Assembly (NCBI GenBank): GCA_030639495.1
Contig: DAOWCP010000003.1
Coordinates: 1 to 55,539, forward strand
Reading direction: 5' to 3'
Length of the DNA stretch: 55,539 bases
Origin: JAGLTN01 sp023135255
Lineage (GTDB): Bacteria; Planctomycetota; Phycisphaerae; Sedimentisphaerales; Anaerobacaceae
This document shows, piece by piece, positions 42,139 through 50,226 of the stretch. The notes under the pieces are model-generated. The model did not search any database and was not told where the DNA came from. It saw only the letters and a list, made by a program, of their open reading frames with translations. Numbering within the stretch: the stretch's first letter is position 1; each line of letters starts with the position of its first letter. The position numbers were made by a program, and so were the translations under genes.

Positions 42139-43176
42139 ATGAGTACAAAAAAATTAAGTAAAGATGATTTTCAGAGTTTTATCACCAGGCTTATTTCAAC
42201 TGAAAGGGCGTACGGCATTCAGACAAAGGATGAAGCATTTGATTTCGCCCCGTTGGAAGCTGCTGAGGACCTGAGACTCGATTACGACGTCAGTCTTCAG
42301 CCGCCAAAAAAATACTTCCAGCCTCCGGTTGAAACACTGCTGGATTTTGAAGTTGGTGGAGCTTTCAAGTCTGTGATCGACAATGAACCCTTTGTCCTTA
42401 TCGGCGTTCACCCATATGATATGATCGCGATCAATCAGATGGATGAGCTTTTCAGCCAGGATAACTACGACACCCATTACATGACAAGACGCAAAAATGC
42501 TACCATCATCGCTGTCGATGTGGTAACACCTTCAAAAAACGTTTTTGCTTCATCAATGAACACCGCAACGGTTGACAAAGGCTTCGACATACTTCTGACT
42601 GACATCGGTGACAGCTATGTAATAGAAGCAGCTACCGACAAAGCACTGACTTTGATCGCAGGCGCTGAAAACATTATTGATGCTACAAAAGATGACCTTG
42701 ACGCACGCCAAAAAATCTGGGACAAAAACAGCAAAGGTCTTAACAAACACGAACTAAAATGCAAACCTTCTTATCTGCCGAAACTTTTAGACAAAGCCTA
42801 CGATCATCCGGTATGGGAAGAAAAAGCAAAAACTTGTTTCGCTTGCGGCAGCTGCAATCAGGTCTGCCCAACATGCTACTGCTTCAATGTTTTTGACGAA
42901 GTAGACTGGGACATTAAAAAAGGTCAACGCAAAAGAGAATGGGACGGATGTCTCCTCTCAGGATTTACAAAAGTTGCAGGCGAACATGAATTCAGAGATA
43001 AACAGGCGGACAGGTTCAGACATCGCCTTTACAGAAAAGGAAAATATGTCCCCGCCAAGATTGGCGGTCAGATAGCTTGCGTCGGTTGCGGCAGATGTGT
43101 AAACGGCTGCCTGCCCGGAATAGCAAACCCCGTTGATATATATAACAGACTGGTTGACGACCTGGGCATAGGTTAA
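42139..43176 (+). CDS. hydB: [NiFe] hydrogenase beta subunit (HydB/AsrA-like, two 4Fe-4S clusters)
   Basis: Electron-transfer subunit of a cytoplasmic group 3b-type hydrogenase, passing electrons between the small subunit and the flavin subunit. The C-terminal part has two four-Cys motifs, CFACGSCNQVCPTCYCFNVF and ACVGCGRCVNGCLPG, for two [4Fe-4S] clusters. The N-terminal part matches the HydB/AsrA family (FEVGGAFKSVIDNEPFVLIG, HPYDMIAINQMDELF). At 345 residues it is full length. Only a weak GGGA site precedes the ATG. It heads the order beta-gamma-delta-alpha-protease, as in archaeal sulfhydrogenase hydBGDA. Confidence 0.9.
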   Translation: MSTKKLSKDDFQSFITRLISTERAYGIQTKDEAFDFAPLEAAEDLRLDYDVSLQPPKKYFQPPVETLLDFEVGGAFKSVIDNEPFVLIGVHPYDMIAINQMDELFSQDNYDTHYMTRRKNATIIAVDVVTPSKNVFASSMNTATVDKGFDILLTDIGDSYVIEAATDKALTLIAGAENIIDATKDDLDARQKIWDKNSKGLNKHELKCKPSYLPKLLDKAYDHPVWEEKAKTCFACGSCNQVCPTCYCFNVFDEVDWDIKKGQRKREWDGCLLSGFTKVAGEHEFRDKQADRFRHRLYRKGKYVPAKIGGQIACVGCGRCVNGCLPGIANPVDIYNRLVDDLGIG

Positions 43177-43225
43177 TAGCTTAACCGTTTTATGGTTTTT
43201 TTATAACAGACAAGGAGTCTGGTTA

Positions 43226-44065
43226 ATGTGTGAATGTTGCGGCACCAAAAAAGATATTTATCTGCCAGAGATGGCAACGGTAAATAAACTCAAATTAATG
43301 AATGGAACAGAGATGTATCTGGACCTGTCGATGGATAACACTCCGCTGGAATACACCCCCGGCCAATTCGTAGAGGTTTCAATCGCAGGCATGGGTGAAG
43401 CTCCGATTTCGATTTCATCCTCACCAACAAGAAAAGGTGGTTTCGAGCTTGTTATCAGAAGGATAGGCAGCCTTACAAACAAGATACATACTTTAAAGAC
43501 CGGTGACAAGTTAGGCGTTAGAGGCCCATGCGGACAAGGTTGTTATCCTGTAGAAGAAGCAAAAGGAAAAAACCTGATATTCATCTGCGGCGGTATCGGA
43601 CTCGTACCACAGCGATCTTTCATAAACTATGTCATGGATAATCGCGATGACTACGGCGATGTAACCGTACTTCAGGGAACAAAATGTCACACCCAAAGAT
43701 TCTTCCACTCAGAACTCGAAGAATGGGAAAAACGTGATGACCTGCACTTCCTCGAAACAATGGACCAGGCGGATGACTGCTGGAATGGCAACGTCGGTGT
43801 TGTCACCACTTTAATACCAAAGATCGAAAGCGAACTTGCTTCATCGATGATATTTGTTTGCGGCCCACCCATCATGTACAAATTTGTTCTGATGGCATTA
43901 GAAGAAGATGATGTGCCGCACGAAAATATATTCCTTAACCTTGAAAGAAACATGAAATGCGGCGTAGGTAAATGCGGACATTGTCAGATAAACGACAAGT
44001 ACGTCTGCGTTGATGGTCCGGTATTCCGTTATTCTGATTTGGGATCCGTCCCGGAGGCAATATAA
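43226..44065 (+). CDS. hydG: [NiFe] hydrogenase gamma subunit (FAD/NAD(P)-binding, HydG/AsrB-like)
   Basis: Flavin subunit that exchanges electrons with NAD(P). The N-terminal FAD barrel (about residues 15-105) has GQFVEVSIAGMGEAPISISS and GDKLGVRGPCGQGC. The NAD(P)-binding part has IFICGGIGLVPQRSFI and a late MIFVCGGPPI-like stretch (FVCGPPIMYKFVLMALEE). A C-terminal [2Fe-2S] motif MKCGVGKCGHCQINDKYVC follows. An additional CECCG lies at residues 2-6. A GGAG site precedes the ATG. Which of NAD or NADP it uses cannot be read from the sequence. Confidence 0.92.
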   Translation: MCECCGTKKDIYLPEMATVNKLKLMNGTEMYLDLSMDNTPLEYTPGQFVEVSIAGMGEAPISISSSPTRKGGFELVIRRIGSLTNKIHTLKTGDKLGVRGPCGQGCYPVEEAKGKNLIFICGGIGLVPQRSFINYVMDNRDDYGDVTVLQGTKCHTQRFFHSELEEWEKRDDLHFLETMDQADDCWNGNVGVVTTLIPKIESELASSMIFVCGPPIMYKFVLMALEEDDVPHENIFLNLERNMKCGVGKCGHCQINDKYVCVDGPVFRYSDLGSVPEAI

Positions 44066-44815
44066 ATGAGTAAACCAAGAGTAGCTATTTTTGATTTCGC
44101 CTGCTGTGAAGGATGTCAGCTGCAGATCGTAAACCTCGAAGAAGAGATACTGGATCTGCTCGGTGTTGCTGATGTCGTCGAATGGCGAGAAGCCATGAGC
44201 GAACAAAGCCATGAGTATGATATTGCAATTATTGAAGGTTCTATCACAAGACCTGAAGACGAAGAAAAAATCCAGATCATCAGAAGCAGAGCTAAGATAC
44301 TTGTAGCTCTCGGAGCTTGTGCAACCATAGGCGGTATAAACAAACTTAAAAACAATTTCGATCTCGATGATGTTAAAAAATGTGTCTATAAAGAAGACGC
44401 TGATATGCCGCACCTTGAAACAGCAATGACAAAGGCTGTCGATGAAGTTGTAAAAGTAGATTACAAAATTCACGGCTGTCCAATAGACAAAAAAGAATTC
44501 GCATATGTAGTTAAGTGTCTGCTGCTGGGCAAAAAACCTGAAATACCTGAATACCCGGTATGCGTAGAATGTAAAGCCCAGGGAAACATCTGCGTATGGG
44601 AAAGAGGTCAGATATGCCTCGGACCTATAACAAGAGCCGGCTGTGGATCAAGATGTCCATCGGTTGGTTTTAGATGTTTTGGTTGCAGGGGCTATATTGA
44701 TAAACCAAATGTTACTGCAGCAAAAGATGTTATCGAAAAATATGGTCTTACTGTTGAAGATTTAAAAAGCAAAATGGTTCTTTTTGGAAGTGCACAGGGT
44801 CCTACAAATGAGTAA
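44066..44815 (+). CDS. hydD: [NiFe] hydrogenase delta (small) subunit
   Basis: Carries the iron-sulfur clusters next to the Ni-Fe site. CCEGCQLQIVNLEEEILDLL at the N-terminus and LVALGACATIGGI hold the proximal cluster ligands. KIHGCPIDKKEF and later Cys groups (CVECKAQGNICVWERGQICL; AGCGSRCPSVGFRCFGCRGY) fit the further clusters. The 249-residue length, without a Tat signal, fits the soluble group 3 type. The ATG follows the gamma stop directly, and the end overlaps the large-subunit start by 8 bases. Confidence 0.94.
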   Translation: MSKPRVAIFDFACCEGCQLQIVNLEEEILDLLGVADVVEWREAMSEQSHEYDIAIIEGSITRPEDEEKIQIIRSRAKILVALGACATIGGINKLKNNFDLDDVKKCVYKEDADMPHLETAMTKAVDEVVKVDYKIHGCPIDKKEFAYVVKCLLLGKKPEIPEYPVCVECKAQGNICVWERGQICLGPITRAGCGSRCPSVGFRCFGCRGYIDKPNVTAAKDVIEKYGLTVEDLKSKMVLFGSAQGPTNE

Positions 44816-46112
44816 AAATCTAAATATAAATGTAAAACATATTACCAGGGTTGAAGGTCACGGAAATATCGTTGTAAACGCTACCGATGGTAAAATTGAA
44901 AAAATCCAATGGCAGGTGCCTGAGGCGCCACGTTTCTTTGAAGCTATGGTACGAGGCAGAAGCTACGACGATATCCAGACTATTGTCAGCAGAATATGCG
45001 GCATATGCTCGATCACTCACTCGCTCGCTGCAACGAAAGCCGTAGAGGATGCTCTTGATATCGAAGTTTCAGAGCAGACAGATCTGCTTAGAATTTTGAT
45101 GCACTACTCTGAGCAGCTCCAAAGTCACGTCCTGCATATAGGTTACCTCGCAGCACCGGACTTCTTCGGCGTGAAATCTGTTGTCCAGCTGGTAGGTATC
45201 GCAAAAGATGCGGTACTGACAATCGTAAAAGCCCACAGAGTGGCTAACCAATGGTCAGACCTGCTCGCCGGAAGAACAACGCATCCCAATACTATCACCC
45301 CCGGCGGCTTTACAAAAATACCAACAGAAAAAGAACTCAAAGACCTTCAGGCAACCTTGAAAGAAACTATAGGCGACCTCACTACTATCGCTAATGTTGT
45401 TCTAAGCGTAGCTGAAAATGTACCAGCTTTTGAAAGAGACACGGAGTATGTCTCACTAACTCATCCCGATGGATATACATTCTACCATGGCGACATAACA
45501 TCAAACGACTGCAACGGAAAAGCTGTCAGCATTGACAAATGGCAATCTGTTGCAAATGAATACATGAATCCGCAATCAACTGCCAAGTGGACAAAATGGC
45601 ATCGTGATTCTTACGCATGTGGCGCACTGGCAAGATTAAACAATAATTTCGAACAACTTACCGACACCTCAAAAAGTGTCGCTGGAATGTTCGGCCTCAA
45701 AAAAGGCTGTTGCAATCCTTATTTAAACACAATTGCCCAGCTTGTAGAGTGTGTTCAGGTTGTCGAATCCGGAATCCAAATAATAGATAAGCTGCTAACC
45801 ACAGGCCTAAAAGCAGAGAAAATCAGCGTAAAACCAAAAGCCGGCAAAGGAAATGGTTGCGTCGAGGCGCCACGTGGAATACTCTTCCATCAGTACGAAT
45901 TTGACGACAATGGAAACTGCGTAGCTGCTGACATTTGTATCCCAACAAATCAGAACCACGCAAATATCCAGAAAGACTTCGAAAAACTCGTCCCCGAATT
46001 CATAGACGAAGGCGAAGATGCTGTCAAACTGAAAATGGAAATGCTTGTCCGTTCCTATGACCCTTGTATTTCTTGTTCAACTCACATGCTCAATGTTAAG
46101 TTTGTAAGATGA
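44808..46112 (+). CDS. hydA: [NiFe] hydrogenase alpha (large, catalytic) subunit
   Basis: Holds the Ni-Fe(CN)2CO centre where H2 is oxidised or produced. The N-terminal L1 motif is RICGICSITHSLAATKAVED. The C-terminal L2 motif is DPCISCSTH, so all four metal-binding Cys are present. Only eight residues (MLNVKFVR) follow the terminal His, a short tail to be removed by the protease. RVEGHGNIVVNATDGKIEKI is the family start. The ATG at 44808 overlaps the delta gene. The protease gene overlaps its stop as ATGA. Accessory hyp genes are not in the window. Confidence 0.95.
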   Translation: MSKNLNINVKHITRVEGHGNIVVNATDGKIEKIQWQVPEAPRFFEAMVRGRSYDDIQTIVSRICGICSITHSLAATKAVEDALDIEVSEQTDLLRILMHYSEQLQSHVLHIGYLAAPDFFGVKSVVQLVGIAKDAVLTIVKAHRVANQWSDLLAGRTTHPNTITPGGFTKIPTEKELKDLQATLKETIGDLTTIANVVLSVAENVPAFERDTEYVSLTHPDGYTFYHGDITSNDCNGKAVSIDKWQSVANEYMNPQSTAKWTKWHRDSYACGALARLNNNFEQLTDTSKSVAGMFGLKKGCCNPYLNTIAQLVECVQVVESGIQIIDKLLTTGLKAEKISVKPKAGKGNGCVEAPRGILFHQYEFDDNGNCVAADICIPTNQNHANIQKDFEKLVPEFIDEGEDAVKLKMEMLVRSYDPCISCSTHMLNVKFVR

Positions 46113-46591
46113 TTGGCAACCCAGAGAATAAAAAAGTTCTCGTCGCCGGTCTTGGCAACCCGCTAATGGGCGATGAAGGAATAGGAAATTATTTAATAAC
46201 AAAATTCGAGGCCATGTCGCAACGATGGCCCCTTGTCGAATTTCTGGACGTCGGCACAGGAGGAATGTCGCTTCTGCACATAATAGCAGGTTGGCCAAAA
46301 GTCATCTTTATTGATTGCGCATTCATGAAATGCGAGCCCGCAACAATAAAAAGATTCACCCCAGACCAGGTACAAAGCGTAAAAAACCTCGCCCACCAGT
46401 CACTGCACGAAGCAGACATCCTGAAAGTAACTGAACTGTCCGCACAGCTCCAGCAATCGAATCAGGAAATTGTCTTTTTCGGCATAGAACCTGAAATCGT
46501 CGAGCAGAAACAAGAATTAAGTAAATCTCTCTCAGCAAAGAGCGACCATTACATCGATACTATTTGCCGGGAAATTGAGATTTCTATCTAA
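46109..46591 (+). CDS. hydrogenase maturation protease (HycI/HyaD family)
   Basis: Endopeptidase that cuts the C-terminal tail of the large subunit after nickel insertion. The opening VLVAGLGNPLMGDEGIGNYL is the family signature with its metal-binding Glu or Asp. LDVGTGGMSLLHIIAGWPKV and IDCAFMKCEPATIKRF follow, and VVFFGIEPE-like IVFFGIEPEIVE near the end. The 160 residues are normal. The start overlaps the large-subunit stop. It ends in a 4-base overlap with the convergent small basic gene. Confidence 0.93.
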   Translation: MIGNPENKKVLVAGLGNPLMGDEGIGNYLITKFEAMSQRWPLVEFLDVGTGGMSLLHIIAGWPKVIFIDCAFMKCEPATIKRFTPDQVQSVKNLAHQSLHEADILKVTELSAQLQQSNQEIVFFGIEPEIVEQKQELSKSLSAKSDHYIDTICREIEISI

Positions 46592-46812
46592 CCCCTGCCA
46601 ATAGACTTCATATATTTTTTGGTTTTTTTCAAGCCCATTCTTGAAGCTTTCCTCTTCACAGCGTCAAGGCCTCTCTTGAGCTTTTTGGCAACCATAGCCG
46701 TTGGATTATTCACAAAGAACTTTTTCAAGATCTTCAAATCCGCAGCTGTCCATGTGCCCTTTACGCTTTTGAAAGCTTTTTTCCTCTTTGCTGCTTTTTT
46801 CCTCTTTGCCAT
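46588..46812 (-). CDS. small basic SANT/Myb-like protein, possibly nucleoid-associated
   Basis: About 74 residues with a Lys/Arg-rich start (AKRKKAAKRKKAFKSVKG), then a helical part GTWTAADLKILKKFFVNNPT and AMVAKKLKRGLDAVKRKAS, spaced like a SANT/Myb or GcrA-type DNA-binding helix set. The tail is again basic. I cannot name the family firmly. The ATG at 46812 has AAGGGAG five bases upstream; an upstream in-frame codon at 46860 lacks a site. A near-consensus promoter (46888-46916) precedes it, so it may be highly expressed and bind DNA broadly. Confidence 0.75.
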   Translation of the reverse strand: MAKRKKAAKRKKAFKSVKGTWTAADLKILKKFFVNNPTAMVAKKLKRGLDAVKRKASRMGLKKTKKYMKSIGRG

Positions 46813-46887
46813 GTTGACTCCCTTCATTAAACAAATAGCATTTAACACTTGTCCGCACACAATGTGAACGCCATAACCTACCCATTG

Positions 46888-46916
46888 AGTCTACGATTGC
46901 TGTTTTTTGCTGTCAA
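46888..46916 (-). promoter_or_regulatory. promoter of the small basic protein gene
   Basis: On the minus strand TTGACA (46911-46916) and TAGACT (46888-46893) are 17 bases apart. Transcription would start near 46881, about 70 bases before the ATG. Confidence 0.65.
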
Positions 46917-47007
46917 GGCAAAATTTCATTAAAATAAATATTTTTTTAACACTTTATTTTGTTAAGGGAACATCCCAATCCTGTCAATATTAAGCCCGGA
47001 CAAACTC

Positions 47008-47035
47008 TTTACAATGCAAAAATCAGTTGTATACT
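47008..47035 (+). promoter_or_regulatory. probable promoter of the MetX-MetW gene, positioned for a leaderless message
   Basis: TTTACA at 47008-47013 and TATACT at 47030-47035 with a 16-base spacer. The expected start site falls within a few bases of the ATG at 47044, which has no Shine-Dalgarno site. This arrangement is like that of the DeoR-type gene. Confidence 0.5.
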
Positions 47036-47043
47036 TGATACTT

Positions 47044-48846
47044 ATGGACGATTCAGAAAAAAACTCGGTCACAATTGTGAAACCCTCAACTATCAGGGTC
47101 GTGGAAGAATCTAAGCCTTTAAAGCTGTCCTGTGGCAAATGTATTGCCCCTGTGGATGTAACCTACGAGACACTCGGCCAGCTAAATGACAACCGCGACA
47201 ATGCGATCCTGATCTGTCACGCCCTCAGTGGTGACGCTCACGTTGCAGGAAAACACCACCCGGACAGTAAAAAGCTGGGCTGGTGGGATTCAATGGTAGG
47301 CCCAGGTAAAGCGATAGACACCAATAAATATTTTGTAATTTGTTCAAATATTCTCGGTGGCTGCTCCGGAACAACCGGACCTTTGTCAATCAACCCGGAA
47401 ACCAACGTACCATTCGGCCTGGATTTCCCAATGATTACCATCTCAGATATGGTCAAAGTCCAGAAGCTTCTGCTCGAAAAAATAGGAGTAAAAAAACTGC
47501 TCGCAGTAATAGGCGGTTCCATGGGCGGTATGCAAACGCTTCAATGGTCTATCGAATACCCCGACTTTCTGCAATCGGTAATAGCTATAGCTACCACGAC
47601 AAATCTCAACCCGCAGTCTATTGCTTTTGATGCTGTCGGTAGAAGTGCTATTCTCTCTGACCCTAATTTTAATACTGGTCAGTACCACGATGACTGCCCG
47701 CCTGATATCGGTTTAAGCATCGCAAGAATGATAGGCCATATTACCTATCTATCCGAAGAAGGAATGAGAGAAAAATTCGGAAGACAGCTCAGAGATTCAA
47801 AAAAATATAGTTACGATTTTGACAGCGAATTCACTGTCGAAACCTACCTCGATTACCAGAGCCAATTATTCGTGGAAAGATTCGACGCCAACAGCTATCT
47901 CTACATCACAAAAGCTATGGATTACTTTGACCTGGAAAAAGACTACGGCTCATTGACAAAGGCCTTTGAAAAAAGTTCGTGCAGATTCCTCATCGCAAGC
48001 TTTACAAGCGATTGGCTTTTCACTCCCGCACAGGGGAAAAAAATTGCAAAAACCCTCACCGCATCCGGAAAAGATGCAAGCTTTTGCAATATCGATTCCC
48101 CTTATGGGCATGACGCATTTCTGCTCGAAACAGAAACGCTCGGTAAATTTATCGCGGAATTTTTAGAAGCTACACATAAACCAAAAGAAAAAATACAAGT
48201 CAGCTCACGAGTTAATACAGGCAAACAAATACTAAGCAAATTTCAACGGGCACAAAGAACACGTGTAGATTATGAAATAATCTCATCGCTGATCAAACCA
48301 GGCAGTAAGGTCCTTGATACCGGTTGCGGCGACGGTGAATTGCTTTCCAGACTCATCGCCGACAAAAATATAAAAGCCGAAGGTATCGAATGTCAGCAGG
48401 ACCTTGTACTCGAATGTATAAAACGCCGACTGCCTATAATTCAACATGACATAGAACAACTCCTGCCTAACCATGCCGACAAAAGTTTTGATTATGTAAT
48501 TCTTTCACAAACCGTCCAGGCTTTGAACCACCCTAAAAAAGTCTTCGAAGAACTGCTGCGTTTGGGCAAAAAAGTGATTGTCAGTTTCCCTAACTTCGCG
48601 AGCTGGAGTTGCCGCTGGCAACTGTTTTTCCTCGGAAAAGCGCCTGTTACCAAAGGCCTGCCTTTTACCTGGTACAACTCACCAAACGTTCACTTCTTAT
48701 CTCTGAAAGACTTTGAATGCTTCTGCAAGAAAATGAATGTAACCATAGAGAAAAAGATACCGTTGATAAAAACATCTGTCAGCCCGGTAAAAATCTTGCC
48801 GAACCTCTTTGCTGAACAAGCAATATACGTAACCAGCAAAGATTAA
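47044..48846 (+). CDS. metX: MetX homoserine O-acyltransferase fused to MetW methyltransferase-like protein
   Basis: MetX acetylates (or succinylates) homoserine for methionine synthesis; MetW is a SAM-fold partner usually encoded next to metX. Residues about 15-375 are MetX, an alpha/beta hydrolase: HALSGDAHVAG, CSNILGGCSGTTGPLSINPE, the nucleophile Ser in VIGGSMGGMQTLQW, the Asp in SDWLFTP and the His in SPYGHDAFLLE. Residues about 400-600 are MetW: VLDTGCGDGELLSRL for SAM binding, SFDYVILSQTVQALNHPKKV, FPNFASWSCRWQ and FTWYNSPN. ATG at 47044 is preferred over 47014 because the upstream ATG lies inside the predicted promoter. A true fusion in one frame is clear. Confidence 0.93.
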   Translation: MDDSEKNSVTIVKPSTIRVVEESKPLKLSCGKCIAPVDVTYETLGQLNDNRDNAILICHALSGDAHVAGKHHPDSKKLGWWDSMVGPGKAIDTNKYFVICSNILGGCSGTTGPLSINPETNVPFGLDFPMITISDMVKVQKLLLEKIGVKKLLAVIGGSMGGMQTLQWSIEYPDFLQSVIAIATTTNLNPQSIAFDAVGRSAILSDPNFNTGQYHDDCPPDIGLSIARMIGHITYLSEEGMREKFGRQLRDSKKYSYDFDSEFTVETYLDYQSQLFVERFDANSYLYITKAMDYFDLEKDYGSLTKAFEKSSCRFLIASFTSDWLFTPAQGKKIAKTLTASGKDASFCNIDSPYGHDAFLLETETLGKFIAEFLEATHKPKEKIQVSSRVNTGKQILSKFQRAQRTRVDYEIISSLIKPGSKVLDTGCGDGELLSRLIADKNIKAEGIECQQDLVLECIKRRLPIIQHDIEQLLPNHADKSFDYVILSQTVQALNHPKKVFEELLRLGKKVIVSFPNFASWSCRWQLFFLGKAPVTKGLPFTWYNSPNVHFLSLKDFECFCKKMNVTIEKKIPLIKTSVSPVKILPNLFAEQAIYVTSKD

Positions 48847-48918
48847 TTTTAGAATCGATGTCTTTACTCTTGAATACTATACTTAAGTATTTTAATTGTT
48901 TTTTGTGAGAAGAGAAAA

Positions 48919-49359
48919 ATGGAACGATCAAAGTTAAATTTTATTATTGATGCTGTAATGTGTGTTGCGATGCTGGGACTTATCTGGACAGGGATACTTA
49001 TCTGGACGGTACTGCCGCCTGGGATAAGGGGAGGCCATGGTTTGACATTGTGGGGCCTCAATCGGCATGAATTTGGTGATATCCACATGTACCTTGGGAT
49101 CGCTTTGTTGATACTAACAGGCCTGCATCTCTGGCTTCATTGGGGTTGGTTTGCCTGCAGACTAACGAACATAATAAAAACAACCAACCAGAAGAATGTG
49201 CAAAAACGCAAGATTCATGCACTGATAATAGTCTTCGTAATTTTGGTTTTGACTATCGCAAGTTTGTTTCTGGTAAAGATACAGGTTGTGGCTGGGCCTG
49301 ATGACCATGACGGACATGGACAACATCGCGGACGACAACTTCAACAAAGCGATAAATAA
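48919..49359 (+). CDS. DUF4405-type membrane protein, cytochrome b561-like
   Basis: A 146-residue protein with three likely membrane helices (DAVMCVAMLGLIWTGILIWT; DIHMYLGIALLILTGLHLWL; ALIIVFVILVLTIASLFLV). His in HEFGDIHMYLG and in GLHLWLHW could bind haem across two helices, as in DUF4405/b561-like electron carriers. The tail is His- and Asp-rich (DDHDGHGQHRGRQ). An AGAGAAAA site precedes the ATG. The neighbours give no partner, so the role remains open. Confidence 0.75.
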   Translation: MERSKLNFIIDAVMCVAMLGLIWTGILIWTVLPPGIRGGHGLTLWGLNRHEFGDIHMYLGIALLILTGLHLWLHWGWFACRLTNIIKTTNQKNVQKRKIHALIIVFVILVLTIASLFLVKIQVVAGPDDHDGHGQHRGRQLQQSDK

Positions 49360-49415
49360 TTATCGAAAAAAACAATTCCGGCCCTGAGTGAATCAATCAA
49401 AATATTGCTCATGGT

Positions 49416-49460
49416 CTTTTTCGTGCTTTTTGGGCTGAAATCCGGCAAAATCTTAAAAAG
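49416..49460 (+). promoter_or_regulatory. shared upstream element of sigma operon 1
   Basis: This segment begins CTTTTTCGTGCTTTT and goes on with -GGG-AAAT-CCG--AAAATC-. It resembles 51142-51186 before the second sigma operon, with roughly three quarters of aligned bases equal by eye. It may be a common control site, possibly autoregulatory, or may reflect common ancestry of the duplicated operons. Confidence 0.45.
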
Positions 49461-49503
49461 TTGAAATTGAATTGAACTAATCTGGTAAAATTGCGTCTTT
49501 ACA

Positions 49504-49662
49504 TAGAGCACTTTAATATTTTCTGTTCGCATTTAGGCCGTCGTGAGGACAAGACTGGCAAGAAAGATTGCACAGCAATATTGAAATATTGCGAGCAAAT
49601 CTGACGCAGCCAGTCGAAGCCGCAACAGGAATAAAGCGAACACGAAAAATTAAATTGCTCTA
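49504..49662. repeat. 159-bp TA-flanked palindromic repeat, family 1, copy 2
   Basis: Ends match copy 1 (23646-23805): GAGCACTTTAATATTTTC inside TA at the left and its near-complement at the right. GACTGGC pairs with GCCAGTC where copy 1 pairs GGTTGGC with GCCAGCC, and the tip is GCAATATT-GA-AATATTGC. It lies 30 bases before the sigma factor start codon. Confidence 0.8.
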
Positions 49663-49692
49663 ATGATACGGGAAAGATTTCAAAGGACATAT

Positions 49693-50226
49693 ATGGATTT
49701 CCAGAGGCAGCTGGAAAAAATAGTGCTTCGTTGCCAAGCCGGCGAGCGAGCAGCTTTTGAAGAGCTGTTCGAGATGTATCAGCCTCGCTTGAAATATTAT
49801 ATCAGGCGGCTGGACGGCGACGGCAATGTAGATGATATTCTGCAGGATATCTGGCTCGCTGTCTTTAAGAAAATACACAAGCTCAAAGATGCACGATCCT
49901 TTGGCGTTTGGCTTTACCGTATCGCAAGGAATAAGGTTTATGACCGATTCAGGCACAAAGAAAAGCTTGTCACACTGGCCGAGGATGAACTTCCCGTATC
50001 ACCCAGCGATGAACCGACCTTTGATGCCAATGATGCAGAGAACTTGCACCGGGCTTTGAACACGCTTAAGCCTTATCATCGAGAAGTGTTAACACTGTGT
50101 TTTATTGAGCAGATGCCTTACCAGTCGATAGCTGATGTTATCGATTGCAGTATTGGAACTGTCAGGTCACGAATATTTTACGCAAAGCAATCTCTTCGCG
50201 CAGAAATGGAGAGCCAAAATGGATAA
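49693..50226 (+). CDS. ECF-type RNA polymerase sigma factor (sigma 1)
   Basis: A 177-residue sigma factor with region 2 (GERAAFEELFEMYQPRLKYY; DDILQDIWLAVFKKIHKLKD; SFGVWLYRIARNKVYDRFR) and region 4 (LHRALNTLKPYHREVLTLCF; MPYQSIADVIDCSIGTVRSR). ATG at 49693 is chosen because AAAGGA lies five bases upstream; an ATG at 49663 is part of a repeat end. Its end overlaps the next gene by 8 bases, the usual pattern for a sigma factor and its membrane partner. Confidence 0.93.
   Translation: MDFQRQLEKIVLRCQAGERAAFEELFEMYQPRLKYYIRRLDGDGNVDDILQDIWLAVFKKIHKLKDARSFGVWLYRIARNKVYDRFRHKEKLVTLAEDELPVSPSDEPTFDANDAENLHRALNTLKPYHREVLTLCFIEQMPYQSIADVIDCSIGTVRSRIFYAKQSLRAEMESQNG

Larger units (their letters stand above)
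49360..49692. other. intergenic region holding a conserved sigma-operon upstream element and a family 1 repeat
   Basis: Of these 333 bases, 49416-49460 resemble 51142-51186 upstream of the second sigma operon, and 49504-49662 are a family 1 repeat. No additional gene is seen. Confidence 0.6.
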
